From: Prorocentrum cordatum
Taxonomy: Eukaryota > Sar > Dinophyceae > Prorocentrales > Prorocentraceae
DNA length: 64,000 bases
Assembly: GCA_963575745.1 (NCBI GenBank)
Contig: CAUYUJ010019359.1
Span: 729,093-793,092, forward strand
Direction: 5' to 3'
In this document: positions 42,700 through 52,560 of the stretch, in pieces
Position numbering within the stretch: the first letter of the stretch is position 1
Layout: every line of letters begins with the position of its first letter
The notes under the pieces: generated by a model
Database searches by the model: none
Told to the model about the DNA's origin: nothing
What the model saw: the letters and a program-made list of their open reading frames with translations, nothing else
Program-made: the position numbers and the translations under genes

Positions 42700-43407
42700 G
42701 TCCGGATGGGGCTCGTGATCCCCACACCAGGGCCTCCTCTGCGAGGTGCCGAGAGCCCCCCTCGCCCGAGGGTCGGGTGCTGCTAGATCAGTGCCCCTGG
42801 CCCAGGGCACCCCGAAGATCCTCGTCGGGCCGGCCCAGACGGCCCCCAGGGCACCCCTATAGCACGAGGCTCCGAGGGCCTCTGGGGCTCCCAAGCGGCA
42901 CGGCACCCTGGGGGGCACCTCGGGCCAGGGGCACTCCTAGCAGCACCCCGAGGGGGGGGGGGGGCAGGAGCACCGCTCTCCGAGGTCGCGGCCTCGGCCG
43001 CCGCGGCGCCGAGGCCGCCCACCGAGGCCGCTGCCTCGGGGCCTTCGGCCCCGCCCGCCGCCGCGCCTGGACTGCGGGCCGGGGAGCTCGGGGAGGCCCC
43101 GCGGGGCCTCCTCGGCGCGCTCTCTCGCGGGGGGCATCCCAATGGGGGCGGCGTCGGGGCCTGGCCCCTCCTGGCGCGCACGGCGCCTCCCGCGGCGGGA
43201 GGGAGGCTCGGGGCAGCGCGGACGGGGGGGGCCGCGGAGCGGGCGCGCGGGGGGGCGCGCGGCGCTCCCCGAGAAGGGGCACGGCCGCGTGCGAAGAGTG
43301 CGCCGGACCGGGCGGGTGCGGCGTGCGAGCTCTTCCGGCGGGGCCGCGGGGCGGGGCTGCGTGTGCGGGGCGCGAGGTCCGCGCGGGGGGTGTGCGGCAG
43401 TCGGAGG
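42700..43407. other. Very GC-rich sequence, no supported gene
   Basis: GTGATCCCCACACCAGGGCC ... GCGAGGTGCCGAGA (42716-42755) recurs in variant form at 40081-40117. Long open frames on both strands (up to 473 codons) are Arg/Gly/Ala/Pro-rich shadows of ~80% GC sequence. Confidence 0.5.
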
Positions 43408-43561
43408 GCACCAACTTTACACCAACACCGATCCTGGCCCAGGATCACCCTGGGCCCATGATCGGTGTATATGCTTTCTTGCCCAAGGCAGGAGGGCGTA
43501 TACACCGATCCTGGGCCCAGGGTGATCCTGGCCAGGATCGGTGTTGGTGTATAGTTGGTGC
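43408..43561. mobile_element. 154-bp near-perfect fold-back element
   Basis: CACCAACTTTACACCAACAC and the next ~45 bases pair almost perfectly with the complement ending GTGTTGGTGTATAGTTGGTG. The loop is only ~27 nt (TGCTTTCTTGCCCAAGGCAG). No target duplication is obvious. Confidence 0.8.
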
Positions 43562-44104
43562 CTTCCTAGGCAGGGGGCGGTGGTGGCGTGCTCCCTCCCT
43601 TCCGCTGGGCTCGGGTGGGGAGCGAGGAGCGTGCAGAGCTGTCCACGGTGCGGCGTGCGAGTTCCTCCCACCTGCGGCCACGGGCGGCGCCCTCGGTGGT
43701 GCACGATCTGTGCGAGGGGTGCCCGCGAGGTGGGCGGGGGGGCCGTGCGCGGAGCTCCCTGGGGGTGCACGGTCTGTGGGAGGGGAGCGCAGAGGGGCAC
43801 GGGGTGCGGCAGGCGAGTGACTGCCACTGACGCCACGGGTGGGTGAGGGGCGGCACGCGAGCTCCTTCATCGGGGCCATATTCGGGCCGGGCGAAAGGGG
43901 GGGATTGGGAAAGGGGGGGGTACGAAATTTGCTGCATGCAGCCGGTTTCGGCCTCACCGAGGGGCCCATTCCTCGATACATATATCCGCCTCCGGCGCCG
44001 GGAGGCGCTGGGAAAATCAGCCACGTGAGCTGATTCTCAACCCCCCCTTTGCTATCCCCCCCCTTTCGCCCGACCCGACATCTGCAGGCGAAGACCCGCA
44101 TGGA
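43562..44104. other. GC-rich, no supported gene
   Basis: CGGCGTGCGAG-type words repeat, but no defensible coding sequence is present. Confidence 0.45.
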
Positions 44105-44215
44105 GGAGGAGGAGGAGGAGGAGGAGGATGATAGGGGGAGGAGGAGGATAGGGGGAGGAGGAGGATCGGGGGAGGAGGAGGAGGAGGAGGAGGAGGAGGA
44201 GGAGGAGGAGGCGGC
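44105..44215. repeat. (GGA)n tract
   Basis: GGA triplets broken by GATAGGGG. Confidence 0.9.
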
Positions 44216-44421
44216 ACGAAGCGTGTGAGCACACGCCGGAAGGGGCGCGAGGGCGGCGTGCGAGGCCCCCTCCCCGCGGGCCATCGCTGGAGCTCCGCAC
44301 GGGGCAGGAGACGTGTGGGAGGGCGGTGCCGCAGTGCGCGGGGTGCCGCGTGCAAGCGCCTCCTATGGGGCCGGAATCCACTGGTGGAGCCCCCTGTGGG
44401 GCCAGGAAGAGGAGGAACGGG

Positions 44422-44593
44422 TCGGGGGTGGACAGAACCCCCAACAGTGACACGTCGATTAGTGAATGGTCCGTTCTCGGTTCTCGGGAGGGCGCCGCGG
44501 CCGTCATTTTCCAGGCTCGCGCCCGCCAGGTTTGGGCCCGAGGTCATTTTCACTGAACCACGCTTTACTAAAGGGGGGTCTGTCCATCCCCGA
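44422..44593. mobile_element. 172-bp MITE, second copy of the 39814 family
   Basis: Ends TCGGGGGTGGACAGAACCCC and (reverse complement) TCGGGGATGGACAGACCCCC. It is flanked by two copies of a 44-bp host sequence (GGTGGAGCCCCCTGTGGGGC ... GAGGAACGGG) at 44378-44421 and 44601-44644. No short target duplication like that of 39814 is visible. Confidence 0.75.
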
Positions 44594-44644
44594 CAGAAGC
44601 CATTGGTGGAGCCCCCTGTGGGGCCAGGAAGAGGAGGAACGGGG

Positions 44645-45820
44645 GAGGAGGAGGAGCCCACGCCAGAGCAGGAGCAATTGCAGAGTACACGCGCCATCTT
44701 GGAACCTTGGTGCGCCAGAAGTCGAGAATGGGTGGGGCGTGGAAGTAGTTGGGAGAAGAATTGGGCTTTGTGAGAACAGCGCGCGTGAGAACAGGTTATG
44801 GCATTCAAGAAAGGCCCAGGGATTTGCGTGATGTGTGGGAGTAGTGGTGGTGTTCCTGTGAAGTTTTGTAGTCCCCCAGCCCATCAGGGCTTCGCGGGTA
44901 GGAGAAGAGAAGACGGATGAGAAGGAGGATGAGGAGGAGGAGGAGGAGGAGGGAGGCCGAGGAGGAGGAGGAGGAAAAGGAGGACGGGACGCGTGGCGCT
45001 GCGGAGAGAAAGCGAGAAGTCAATTCTTGACGCTTCCCGTATCCCCACCAGCTCTACGGTGGAGGCTACGGGCGCCTGTGGTTCAGCCTAGGCACCCTCA
45101 TGGTTCCACCACGCTGCGTCCGCGATTTCGGCTGCAGTGTCGGTGTACACCCTCCCGCCGTCTGTTCGCGTCAGTCGCCATCCCTGGTGTGTCGACCGCA
45201 GACTGCGCCCCCCTCTGTCCGGGGCTCGGGTGTGCGACTTTGCTGGCGCCACCACTCGCACCTGCCTGGCCTTGGCAGGCATCTTGGGTCACTCTGAGGT
45301 GCCCACCCTGGTCACATCGCGGTGCCCCCACGCGCCATTTTGGCCGCGCCGCAGCTTCTGCTGCCCACTTCACTCGCATCCAATTCATTTCGTAACGGTC
45401 GGTCCAGCTGGCTCTGACCCCCCGGGTACTCTTGCAGTCCCGTGGGTGGTTACGCCCCTGCATACAATTCACTTCGCAGCTTGCAGACCCTGGCAGCCGG
45501 CCACCCTGGCAGTCCGCCACCCCCTGCAGCTCGTTGCATGCGCGCACCCCTGGCAGTGCAGCCACCCTGGCAGCCACCGCCATGCTTGCATGGACGTTGT
45601 GTGGGCGCTTTCTGCCCCTGGTCCTGGCATCAACACTCAGTGCAGCTTGCAGCTCACTTGCGGCGCTGCAGCTTAGGCAGTTCAGGTGCGCGGCTCTAGT
45701 TTGCTCCTGTTGTCAATTAGTAGGCCCGCGCCCCGGACTTACGACTCGCCGCTTGCGCTCTCGCCTGCGGCCGCGACCAAAAAGTACCCTCACCAACCCA
45801 ACCATAATTGATTGCCGGTT
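44645..45820. other. No supported gene; CACCCTGGCAG repeats
   Basis: A GGA tract lies at 44925-44985. At 45484-45575 GGCCACCCTGGCAG and GCAGCCACCCTGGCAGCC recur. Open frames on both strands across 45030-45700 lack recognisable features. Confidence 0.45.
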
Positions 45821-45824
45821 TTCT

Positions 45825-46500
45825 TGAGGCCTCTTGCAGGCTATCTTTGAGCCGTGCTCGGCTAGAGGCTGTCGGAGGCTATCTTGAGCCACGCTCGGCT
45901 ATCTTGGGCCATCGTGAGGGTGCCTCGAGGCCTCTTGGAGGTCTGTCGGAGGCTATATAAAACCATGGTTGGCTCTCTTAGGCCATGTTGAAAGCCGTCT
46001 TGGGCTATCTAGGGCTCTCTTGGAGCCATCTTGGGTTAAAAAGGGCGAGGTGGAGGGTCTTTGGGAGAGGCTGGGGGGCCTCCTGAGGCCATCTTGGGCC
46101 CCATGTCTCAAAAAGAGAAAGTTCCTCAATTAGGATCCCCCCCATCGGAAGCTCTCAAACGGCGTTTTGGGGCCGTCTTGGAGCGTTATTGGGCGCCTCT
46201 TGGGCGATGTTTGGGCCGTCTTCGGCCTTTTTGGGCCCCTCTTGGGCCATCATGGTGCCAGCTTGAGGCTCCCAAGCCCATCGGATGCGAACAGGCGAGA
46301 ATGCCAAAAACATTGATGTTCCTGAGGTTTTTGGAAGGTTCTGGCATCTTGGAGAGCGCCGTGGAGGTCTCGAAGGGCACTTGGATCCGTCTTGGGGTTG
46401 TCTTGGGGCCTCTTGGGGGTATGTCGGAGGCTAACATGGGCCATTCTGGAGGCCATCTTGCGACTTTGAACGCCTCTGGGGGCAATCTTGGGCCATCATG
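45825..46500. repeat. 11-bp-period array (GAGGCTATCTTGGGCC type)
   Basis: GGCCGTCTTGG/GGCTATCTTGAGCC units with a unique middle (46090-46160). A GGCTGGTGGGA box follows at ~46612. Confidence 0.75.
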
Positions 46501-46622
46501 GACGTTCTAAGGCCTCGCGGCGCGCCCCGTCCAGGCCCAGGGGAAGGGGCAGGGGGAGGGGCTTCAGTGGGAGAGAGAAGGAAAAAACGCGCTATACCAC
46601 CTAAGCCCAGAAGGCTGGTGGG

Positions 46623-47054
46623 ATTGTGTCGGTTGCCGTGGAGACGGAGAGGGCTGCCCTGGCCTTGCCCTAAGGACTGGGCCAACGGAGCGAGGAGCTG
46701 AAGCCTGCCGTCTGGAGGGCTGGTGCGATGATTTGGCCCAGCCATTTGGTGTTTCGTTTTCCAAACGGGCCCTTCAGAGCGGAGCGGCGCAAGGCTATCG
46801 GCGCCCAGATATCTGGGAACCCAGAGCCCCTCGCGTCGTGATGACAAATACGGCGGGAGGTTTTTTGCTATTGCGATCGTTTTCTTATTCATTGTTTTGC
46901 CGATAGGCGCGGGCCCTCGAACCCCCTTCCCTCCCCCCTGGAGTTGATCTTGGCTGTTTTGGGCTCCTGTGTCAAGTCGGTGGGGCCTCCCCCAAAGGAC
47001 GCACCGCCGCAAAGAGTCGCACTAAGCAGAGGTCTGGAGCCAGACCCCCCCCCC
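46623..47054. other. No recognisable feature
   Basis: Unassigned sequence between the 11-bp array and the GGA tract. Confidence 0.45.
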
Positions 47055-47250
47055 AGGGAGGAGGAGGAGGAGGAGGAGGAGGAGGAGAGGAGGAGGAGGA
47101 GGAGGAGGAGGAGGAGGAGGAGGAGGAGGAGGAGGGGGGGAGGAGGGAGGAGGAGGAGGGAGGAGGGGAGGAGGGAGGAGGGAGGGAGGAGGGGAGGAGG
47201 AGGAGGAGGAGGAGGAGGAGGAGGAGGAGGAGGAGGAGGAGGAGGCAGGG
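47055..47250. repeat. (GGA)n tract
   Basis: About 195 bp of GGA triplets. Confidence 0.95.
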
Positions 47251-47837
47251 CCCCCCCCTTCCGCCGAATGTCGAGACGCCGAGAAAGAAAGCGCTCACGT
47301 TCAGCCTCCTGGGGGCCCTCGCCGTGCCCCGGGGCCGTCGAACATGGCTCAGGATTGCGCGAGGGCGACGTCGAGGGGTTGGGAGTGGTCGCGCGGGAGC
47401 CGGCTTTCCAGATGCCACCGCCACGGTTTGGGCGCGGAGTTCGCCATCATCGCGCGAGTCCCGACGGAGTGTTTGCATTGGCATTCCTCGCGGCGGCAAG
47501 CTGGCAGGTGCTGGCCCCACAGGCATCCAGGCACCCAGCCATGGTGACGTGCCACGGCTACCCGGAGAGGATGTCCGACCACCCGCGGCAGCGTCGACCC
47601 CGTGTTGTGGCGTCTGCTCAGGCTCATGAAGCGGTCATCGTTGGAGTTGGCGCTTATATTCGCAACAGTCAGGTGGCTTTGATGTTATATTATCTCGATC
47701 TGTTAAAGGCGCTCACGGCGAGTCACCGCCGCCCCCTATCTTTTGGAAATGCTTGTGTCGTGAAGTGTCCTGGGGCATTTCTGGAACCGTCTTGAAGCTG
47801 TCCTGGGGCTCGATTCTTGCATTTGGGCCGTATTGGG
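47251..47837. other. Unassigned; contains one GAGTCACCGCCGCCCCC head
   Basis: Open frame 46944-47795 is mostly the GGA tract plus unassigned sequence. The motif at 47716-47735 matches the heads at 37432 and 58627 of the 11-bp-array elements. Confidence 0.45.
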
Positions 47838-48000
47838 GACCTCCTCCTCCTCCTCCTCCTCCTCCTCCTCCTCCTCCTCCTCCTCCTCCTCCTCTTGGGG
47901 CTCAGTGGAGCCGTCCTGGGGACCTCTCCGGGCCGTCTGGCGCCTTGGGAGGCCGTCTTGGGGACCTCTCCGGGCCATCCTGGGGGCCTCGTGGGTGCAA
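47838..48000. repeat. (TCC)n and short 11-bp-type array
   Basis: TCC at 47838-47893, then GGGGACCTCTCCGGGCCGTC repeats to ~47985. Confidence 0.85.
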
Positions 48001-48095
48001 GCCGAAGGCCGAGAAGGCGAGCCCGGGGAGAGGCGAGGCGGGGCGGGCCTCCCCCTCGTCCTGCTCGGTCCTCGATGCTCGATTCCCGATCCTCG

Positions 48096-48228
48096 ATCCT
48101 CAATCCAGGCGTAATATTTACATATAATATATATAACATATAAACATATATATATATATATATATATATACATATCTTAACACAAAGCCCCCCCCCCCTC
48201 AATATTATATATATATATATACATATAC

Positions 48229-48259
<31 letters not shown>

Positions 48260-48275
48260 TCCTCAATCCAGGCGT
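48096..48275. mobile_element. AT-rich insertion flanked by 17-bp direct repeats
   Basis: ATCCTCAATCCAGGCGT occurs at 48096-48112 and identically at 48259-48275. Between them are 146 bp of TA/CATATA repeats with an internal C run (48189-48199) in an otherwise GC-rich region. The layout fits an inserted sequence with target duplication, or a tandem duplication expanded by (TA)n. Confidence 0.6.
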
Positions 48276-49631
48276 GACCCCGTAGCTGCCCCGTCGCGGG
48301 CCCCCTCCGTCCACGAGGGTAGGCCCGGGGGGGGAGGGAGTGCGAAGGGTCGTGGCGGCCCCTCGCAGAAGGCCCTGAAGTCCCGCGACCTTCTCGGAAG
48401 TCTTCTCAGCCTTTCCCAGAAGCGCAGAACTTCTGGTTTTGCAGCGCATAGACAGCCAATCCGGAAAGCAGTTGTTAAACAACATGGCCTTTCTCCATTG
48501 ACCCCATATTTGCTCAGGTGTATTATACGATTGCCGCTTATCCTGCGCGGCAAGGATTTCTTCCCCTGCTGAGCCGATGTGTCGTGCGACATGGCTTGCG
48601 AACGAACGAACAGAACTTCTCAGGAGGCACGAGGGCTTCTGAGAAGCCCCGCCGCCTCCTGAGGAGGCCTTCTCCCTCTCACTTCCCCCCCCTCGCTTGC
48701 CGCCAAGGAGGCCGAGAAGGCGAGAGTCCGAGGAGCCATCAGCGACCTAAGGAAAAACGATGTGTTCGGGCGTACAGTCAACCCGTATAATGAGGATGCG
48801 CGGTAAGGACGCGAGGGTTTTGGGCGCAAGTGCCGAGGCTCTTCGAGCGGGGCTGGCCATCGAAAGTGGTTGAGGATTGTTGAAGATGACCGAAGAGGCA
48901 GGGATGCAAGGATACCCTTGGGAAGTCGAGCATCTTTATTATGTGGATTGGTTGTAGCCTGAATTCGATGTTCGACAGTTGCACTGGACTGATTGACTGA
49001 GTGACTGGTCGTATCAGTGATCCTGCCGTGCTGTTGTTTTTTAGGAAGCCGAGCGTGTAATCCATGGCGCAGCTACCAGGGCTCGACGTAAACGGTGATT
49101 TGGCGATTTTGTGGGCCGTTTCCGTTTTGACTTCGTTTTGCGGCGAAGGCGGATTGAAGACGAAACGAGGGAGACCGAAAACAAAACGAATACGAAAATC
49201 ATTGTCTAGGTCGACCCCTGGCAGCTACTAGCAGGCTGCACTGAAGGCCGCCGAGTGCGCGCGCAGCCAGTCTAGCGTCAAGGAAGGAAAAACCACCCAG
49301 ACCGGACAATTCGCGTTTACTAAACGGCCGTGGGCGTTTACTGAACAGCCCTGCCCTGTTTGATTCCTTCTTTGGGTGCGTTTACTAAACGGCTTCGCAT
49401 ATCGGGGTGGTTATTATCGGGTTGGATTTTCTGCCCTCTGTAGCGGGCCTTCTTTCACGCTCGTATTGGCCGCCGAGTTTGCAGCTTCTGGCGCAACCGG
49501 CAGCAGGCCGCTCGATCCAGCTATCCAGTTGCCCGCGGCATGTCCCGCCACCGTGCCAGCCCAGCATTACGGGTGGCGGCTGTACGAGGGGTCACCGGGG
49601 GCTGTCGCGTGTGACGCCTCGTATCGGGGAA
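48276..49631. other. No supported gene; GCGTTTACTAAACGG direct repeats
   Basis: GCGTTTACTAAACGG occurs at ~49311 and ~49377, with a variant at ~49331. ACAGTCAACCCGTATAATGA at 48774 resembles the sequence upstream of the 20121 element. No coding feature is supported. Confidence 0.45.
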
Positions 49632-49817
49632 GAAAGGAAACGCCATAAACATAAAGTGTTGGCGCTCCGCACGGATTTTTGTTGATCGGTGCCTGGGCCC
49701 CCCTTGCGGCGCCTTCGGCGCCGCCCCTGGCGCCGGAGGCGCGCCAGAAAGGGGGTCCAGCGCAGATCCGAGAAATCGCGGAGCGCCAAAAGTTTATGTT
49801 TCTGTCGTTGTTTCTTC
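49632..49817. mobile_element. Fold-back element, CATAAAC family, copy 2
   Basis: AACGCCATAAACATAAAGTG ... GGCGCTCCGC pairs with GCGGAGCGCC ... GTTTATGTTTCTGTCGTT. The loop is rich in GGCGCC. Related to 19815-20010 and 60039-60192. Confidence 0.8.
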
Positions 49818-49936
49818 TTCTATTGTAGCTCCAGGCTGTGGAGAGCCATGGTGGTGATGGTGAGGACTCATAGAGGCGATGGCGTGATGACGATGAGGCG
49901 GAGGAGGAGCAGCAGGAGGAGGAGGAGGACGAGGAA

Positions 49937-49958
49937 TCCGTAGCCATTTTGGCTCAAG
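49937..49958 (+). promoter_or_regulatory. Perfect spliced-leader relic
   Basis: All 22 nt match the dinoflagellate SL and are followed by TTCCTG (no GT donor). It is preceded by a GGA-rich stretch (49886-49936). Confidence 0.95.
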
Positions 49959-50148
49959 TTCCTGCTGTGTCCAAGACAGGAAAGTTGACACCGCCACTCC
50001 GCGGCAGTGCCAAGGCGCTTACGTCCGACATTCCTCCTTGCTTCAGCCAGCACTTTACGGACGTCGGGTGGTCCATGTTCTTGTCACTCATCTTCCGTAA
50101 TCTTGCAAGGCTTCCATTTGCACATTATTTTCTTCCTCAAGACCTCCG

Positions 50149-51683
50149 ATGCCAGAACATTCCCAAAGGGGTTCTCGGTCGCCGAAGTGTAAGTCTGCTC
50201 GACCCGACGAGGAGGTTCAAGGTCACGCGACGCCTTCTTCTCAGGTCAGTTCTAATGGTCACCGTTTTTTCCTGGTGGTGAGGATCATCTTTCCGCTCAC
50301 GACCGGTGGCAGACATTGTTTGGAAACGCTGGGTTTGTTTCTGGCTCTGCGGGTCCCGCGGGAGTTCCTGCTCAATCCCCAGGTGAGCGCCAGAGCATCG
50401 ACGCGATCCTGGCCGTCCTCCCGCATGCGTGACATTCAGAGTTCCGTGGGCCGCCAGTTCGGGGAAGTCCAGCCCGCGATGAGCAACGAGATCACTGAAC
50501 ACACCAGCGGCCTGGCCAGGTGGGTAGTCAGCCAACTGGAAAACTTCAACGCGCACACCTCGGGCGGGGTCACTTCCTTCCGCGGCCAGCGACATGCACT
50601 CGAAGTCTCACAAGAGCAGGTAAGCGAACAGTTGGACGACGTGCGAAGCGAATTATCCATAGAGTAACGGGCTACCCAGATGGAACGCTCCAAAAAAAAA
50701 ATGCCTTCGAGGGCCGCAGGAGTTGTCATCTCGTCCTCGGCGGAGGGCGGTGGAAGGGCGGCGAAAGGTCGGCGGAAGTAAAACGAGGCCGCCTCCGCTG
50801 GCGGAAGGCTGGCGGGAGGCGGCGAACGTTACCGCAAATCGTCTCCAAGAGATGCAAACGTTTTTGGGTCCAGGGCATCCCAATTCGCCCAAATAAAGGT
50901 GATGAAGGTTTGGAAAGCGGGGTCGTCCTCCAGATGTGGCGGCTCTCGTGGTCAACCTCTCGGAGCTCGCGGTGCTGGCGACCGCGCCGAAATGCTTCGC
51001 CGAGTGAGGATTGAAGCTGCAGGCCTGGAGGACGACCAGTACAAGCTCGTGGGGCAGTCGCCCAACAGACGCTACACTTCGAGTCGGACGTGTCCCTCTA
51101 GAGGAAGAATATTCAGGAATGGTCAAAAATCAGTTTTGGGACGATTCTTTGTATTTTTTGGCTCGTGCTGATAATTGTTTGACTATTCCTTATTTGTCTT
51201 CCAAAACCCGCCTGTACGAGGGCATGCCCGACTTAACGCTACACCATCCATATGGCAGGCGACAACGGCGCAGCGCAACAGAACGTCCGCGCAATTCGGC
51301 GGCCCCTGAGATTTCATGGCGGCTGCTGGAGGCGATTCGCTGCCCTTTCCTCCGGGGAGGGGTCGGCCAAAATCTTCGCGGGCTTGGGCAAAGCGCCGGA
51401 GCAAACCACGACGGAGTTCCAGTGCCAGTGCAAGCGGCCCGCGGCCCTCGTCAAAGCGCAGATGCCCCGTGCCAGGTCAAGGCACGACAGGGCCAAAGGC
51501 ATCATCTACATGGACAGCGTCCCTACGATCAAGGCGCAGGTCGGCAACTCGGTCAAGTTCCGTTCGAGGCCCCTCGGGAAGTACGCGGCGGTGCGCGACG
51601 AGGGAGTGGGCCAGAAGGCGTTGCTGAAGGCAGCCAATGTCACCTTTGACGCGGTCGGGGAAAACATGCGGTGGGCCATTTAG
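50149..51683 (+). pseudogene. ORF1-like gene of the SL-headed element, broken and MITE-interrupted
   Basis: From ATG 50149 (MPEHSQRGSRSPKCKSARPD) the frame is basic and Ser-rich. At ~50275 protein-like sequence moves to another frame (GEDHLSAHDRWQTLFGNAGF) and returns at ~50428 (MRDIQSSVGRQFGEVQPAMS ...), a coiled-coil-like stretch to a TAA at 50665. Further fragments include RVRIEAAGLEDDQYKLVGQS (~51001-51060) and, beyond the MITE, GDNGAAQQNVRAIRR ... KGIIYMDSVPTIKAQVGNSV ... ENMRWAI up to TAG 51681. The two fragments either side of the MITE come into the same frame if the 167-bp element-plus-duplication is disregarded. A nucleic-acid-binding role is expected for a LINE ORF1 but no zinc knuckle or RRM is visible. 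Confidence 0.5.
51078..51236. mobile_element. 159-bp MITE inside the ORF1-like gene, 8-bp target duplication
   Basis: Left end TTCGAGTCGGACGTGTCCCT; right end, reverse complemented, TTAAGTCGGGCATGCCCTCG. CGCTACAC lies on both sides (51070-51077 and 51237-51244). Same family as 31954-32150, with a more decayed palindrome. Element plus one duplication is 167 bp. Ends are not GT-AG, so a spliceable intron is not indicated. Confidence 0.85.
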
Positions 51684-52560
51684 CAGTACGCTGATGGTGC
51701 GGACACATTCGTTCCGAAGCCGTTTGCTCGCGATCGTTTTTCGTTGAAATTGGAATGCGAGAGCCCCGCTGCATCACAAGCCAGGCACGAGACAAAGAAA
51801 AGATGACAAGTGATGGAAATTTGCAAGAAGCAGTCGGCGGTAGCAGTTCAGGAGACGCGGGGGACGGAGGTCGAACTCGAAGCCCAGCTCTACATTCGAA
51901 GGGGTGATTATGGTTTGCTTTGTTCGATCCTTTTTCGTGGCCCAGGCAGAGTGGCCTTCGCGATCCCCGCTCATCCCCAGAGCGAAGCGAGTTGGAGCTA
52001 GCGAGCTAGCTGCTCTTGGGGGAAGAGTTCGGCACTCAGGCATCATCGCTAGGCGCGCGCAGAGGGTGTCGGCCAAAGCGAAGGCCAGCCAGGAGCGCGG
52101 TGACACGATGGTGGCCCTCTTATGCCACGCACGGCTGTAGCGTTATCTAATGGGCAAATTTAGCAGCTGGAAAGCCGCACCTGAAGTCCAAGTCGCTGCA
52201 GAATAGCCGAACAAGGCGACAGTGGTGGCGATGGGGGGGGTGATGTTTCCGAGGTGGCGACAGCGCAGTTGCAGGCGCCCGAGATCGAAAAGGGTTTCAC
52301 CACGGACCCGCGAAACAGAGAACACGGAGGCACTCGGTCACAAGTACTATCAGGCATGGTAGAATCGGATACAGAAAGTCATGCCCACTCAGATGACACA
52401 AGGCCCACGCAACTCGACAAGATCCTTGTCTCGACTCCACTAGTATCTAAATTAGTGGAGCGTAGCGTCGACGGTCGCGGTGGAATTGGGGAAGTTGCGT
52501 GTCACAGGCATCTCGGACCATGCCCTTTATCCAAGTGGATTTTCATCGTCGGCGGTCACG

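Larger units (their letters stand above)
49937..52560 (+). mobile_element. SL-headed, decayed LINE-like retrotransposon, 5' part
   Basis: After the SL come an ORF1-like region (50149-51683) and fragments resembling an apurinic-endonuclease-type (EEP fold) domain. VQETRG at ~51850-51866 corresponds to the QET motif; TQLDKILVSTPLVSK (~52412-52455) and GISDHALYP (~52507-52532, shifted frame) correspond to the D-x-(I/V)-(L/F)-V-S and SDH motifs of LINE endonucleases. Stops occur at 51681 and near 51804, with a frameshift after ~52480. The RT part is not recognisable downstream. The family assignment rests on motif order only. Confidence 0.6.

Noticed and set aside
42399-43820. 473-codon plus-strand open frame and overlapping minus-strand frames
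   Set aside because: The region is ~80% GC, where stops are rare in every frame. The products are Arg/Gly/Pro/Ala-rich, and the frame runs through a hairpin element.
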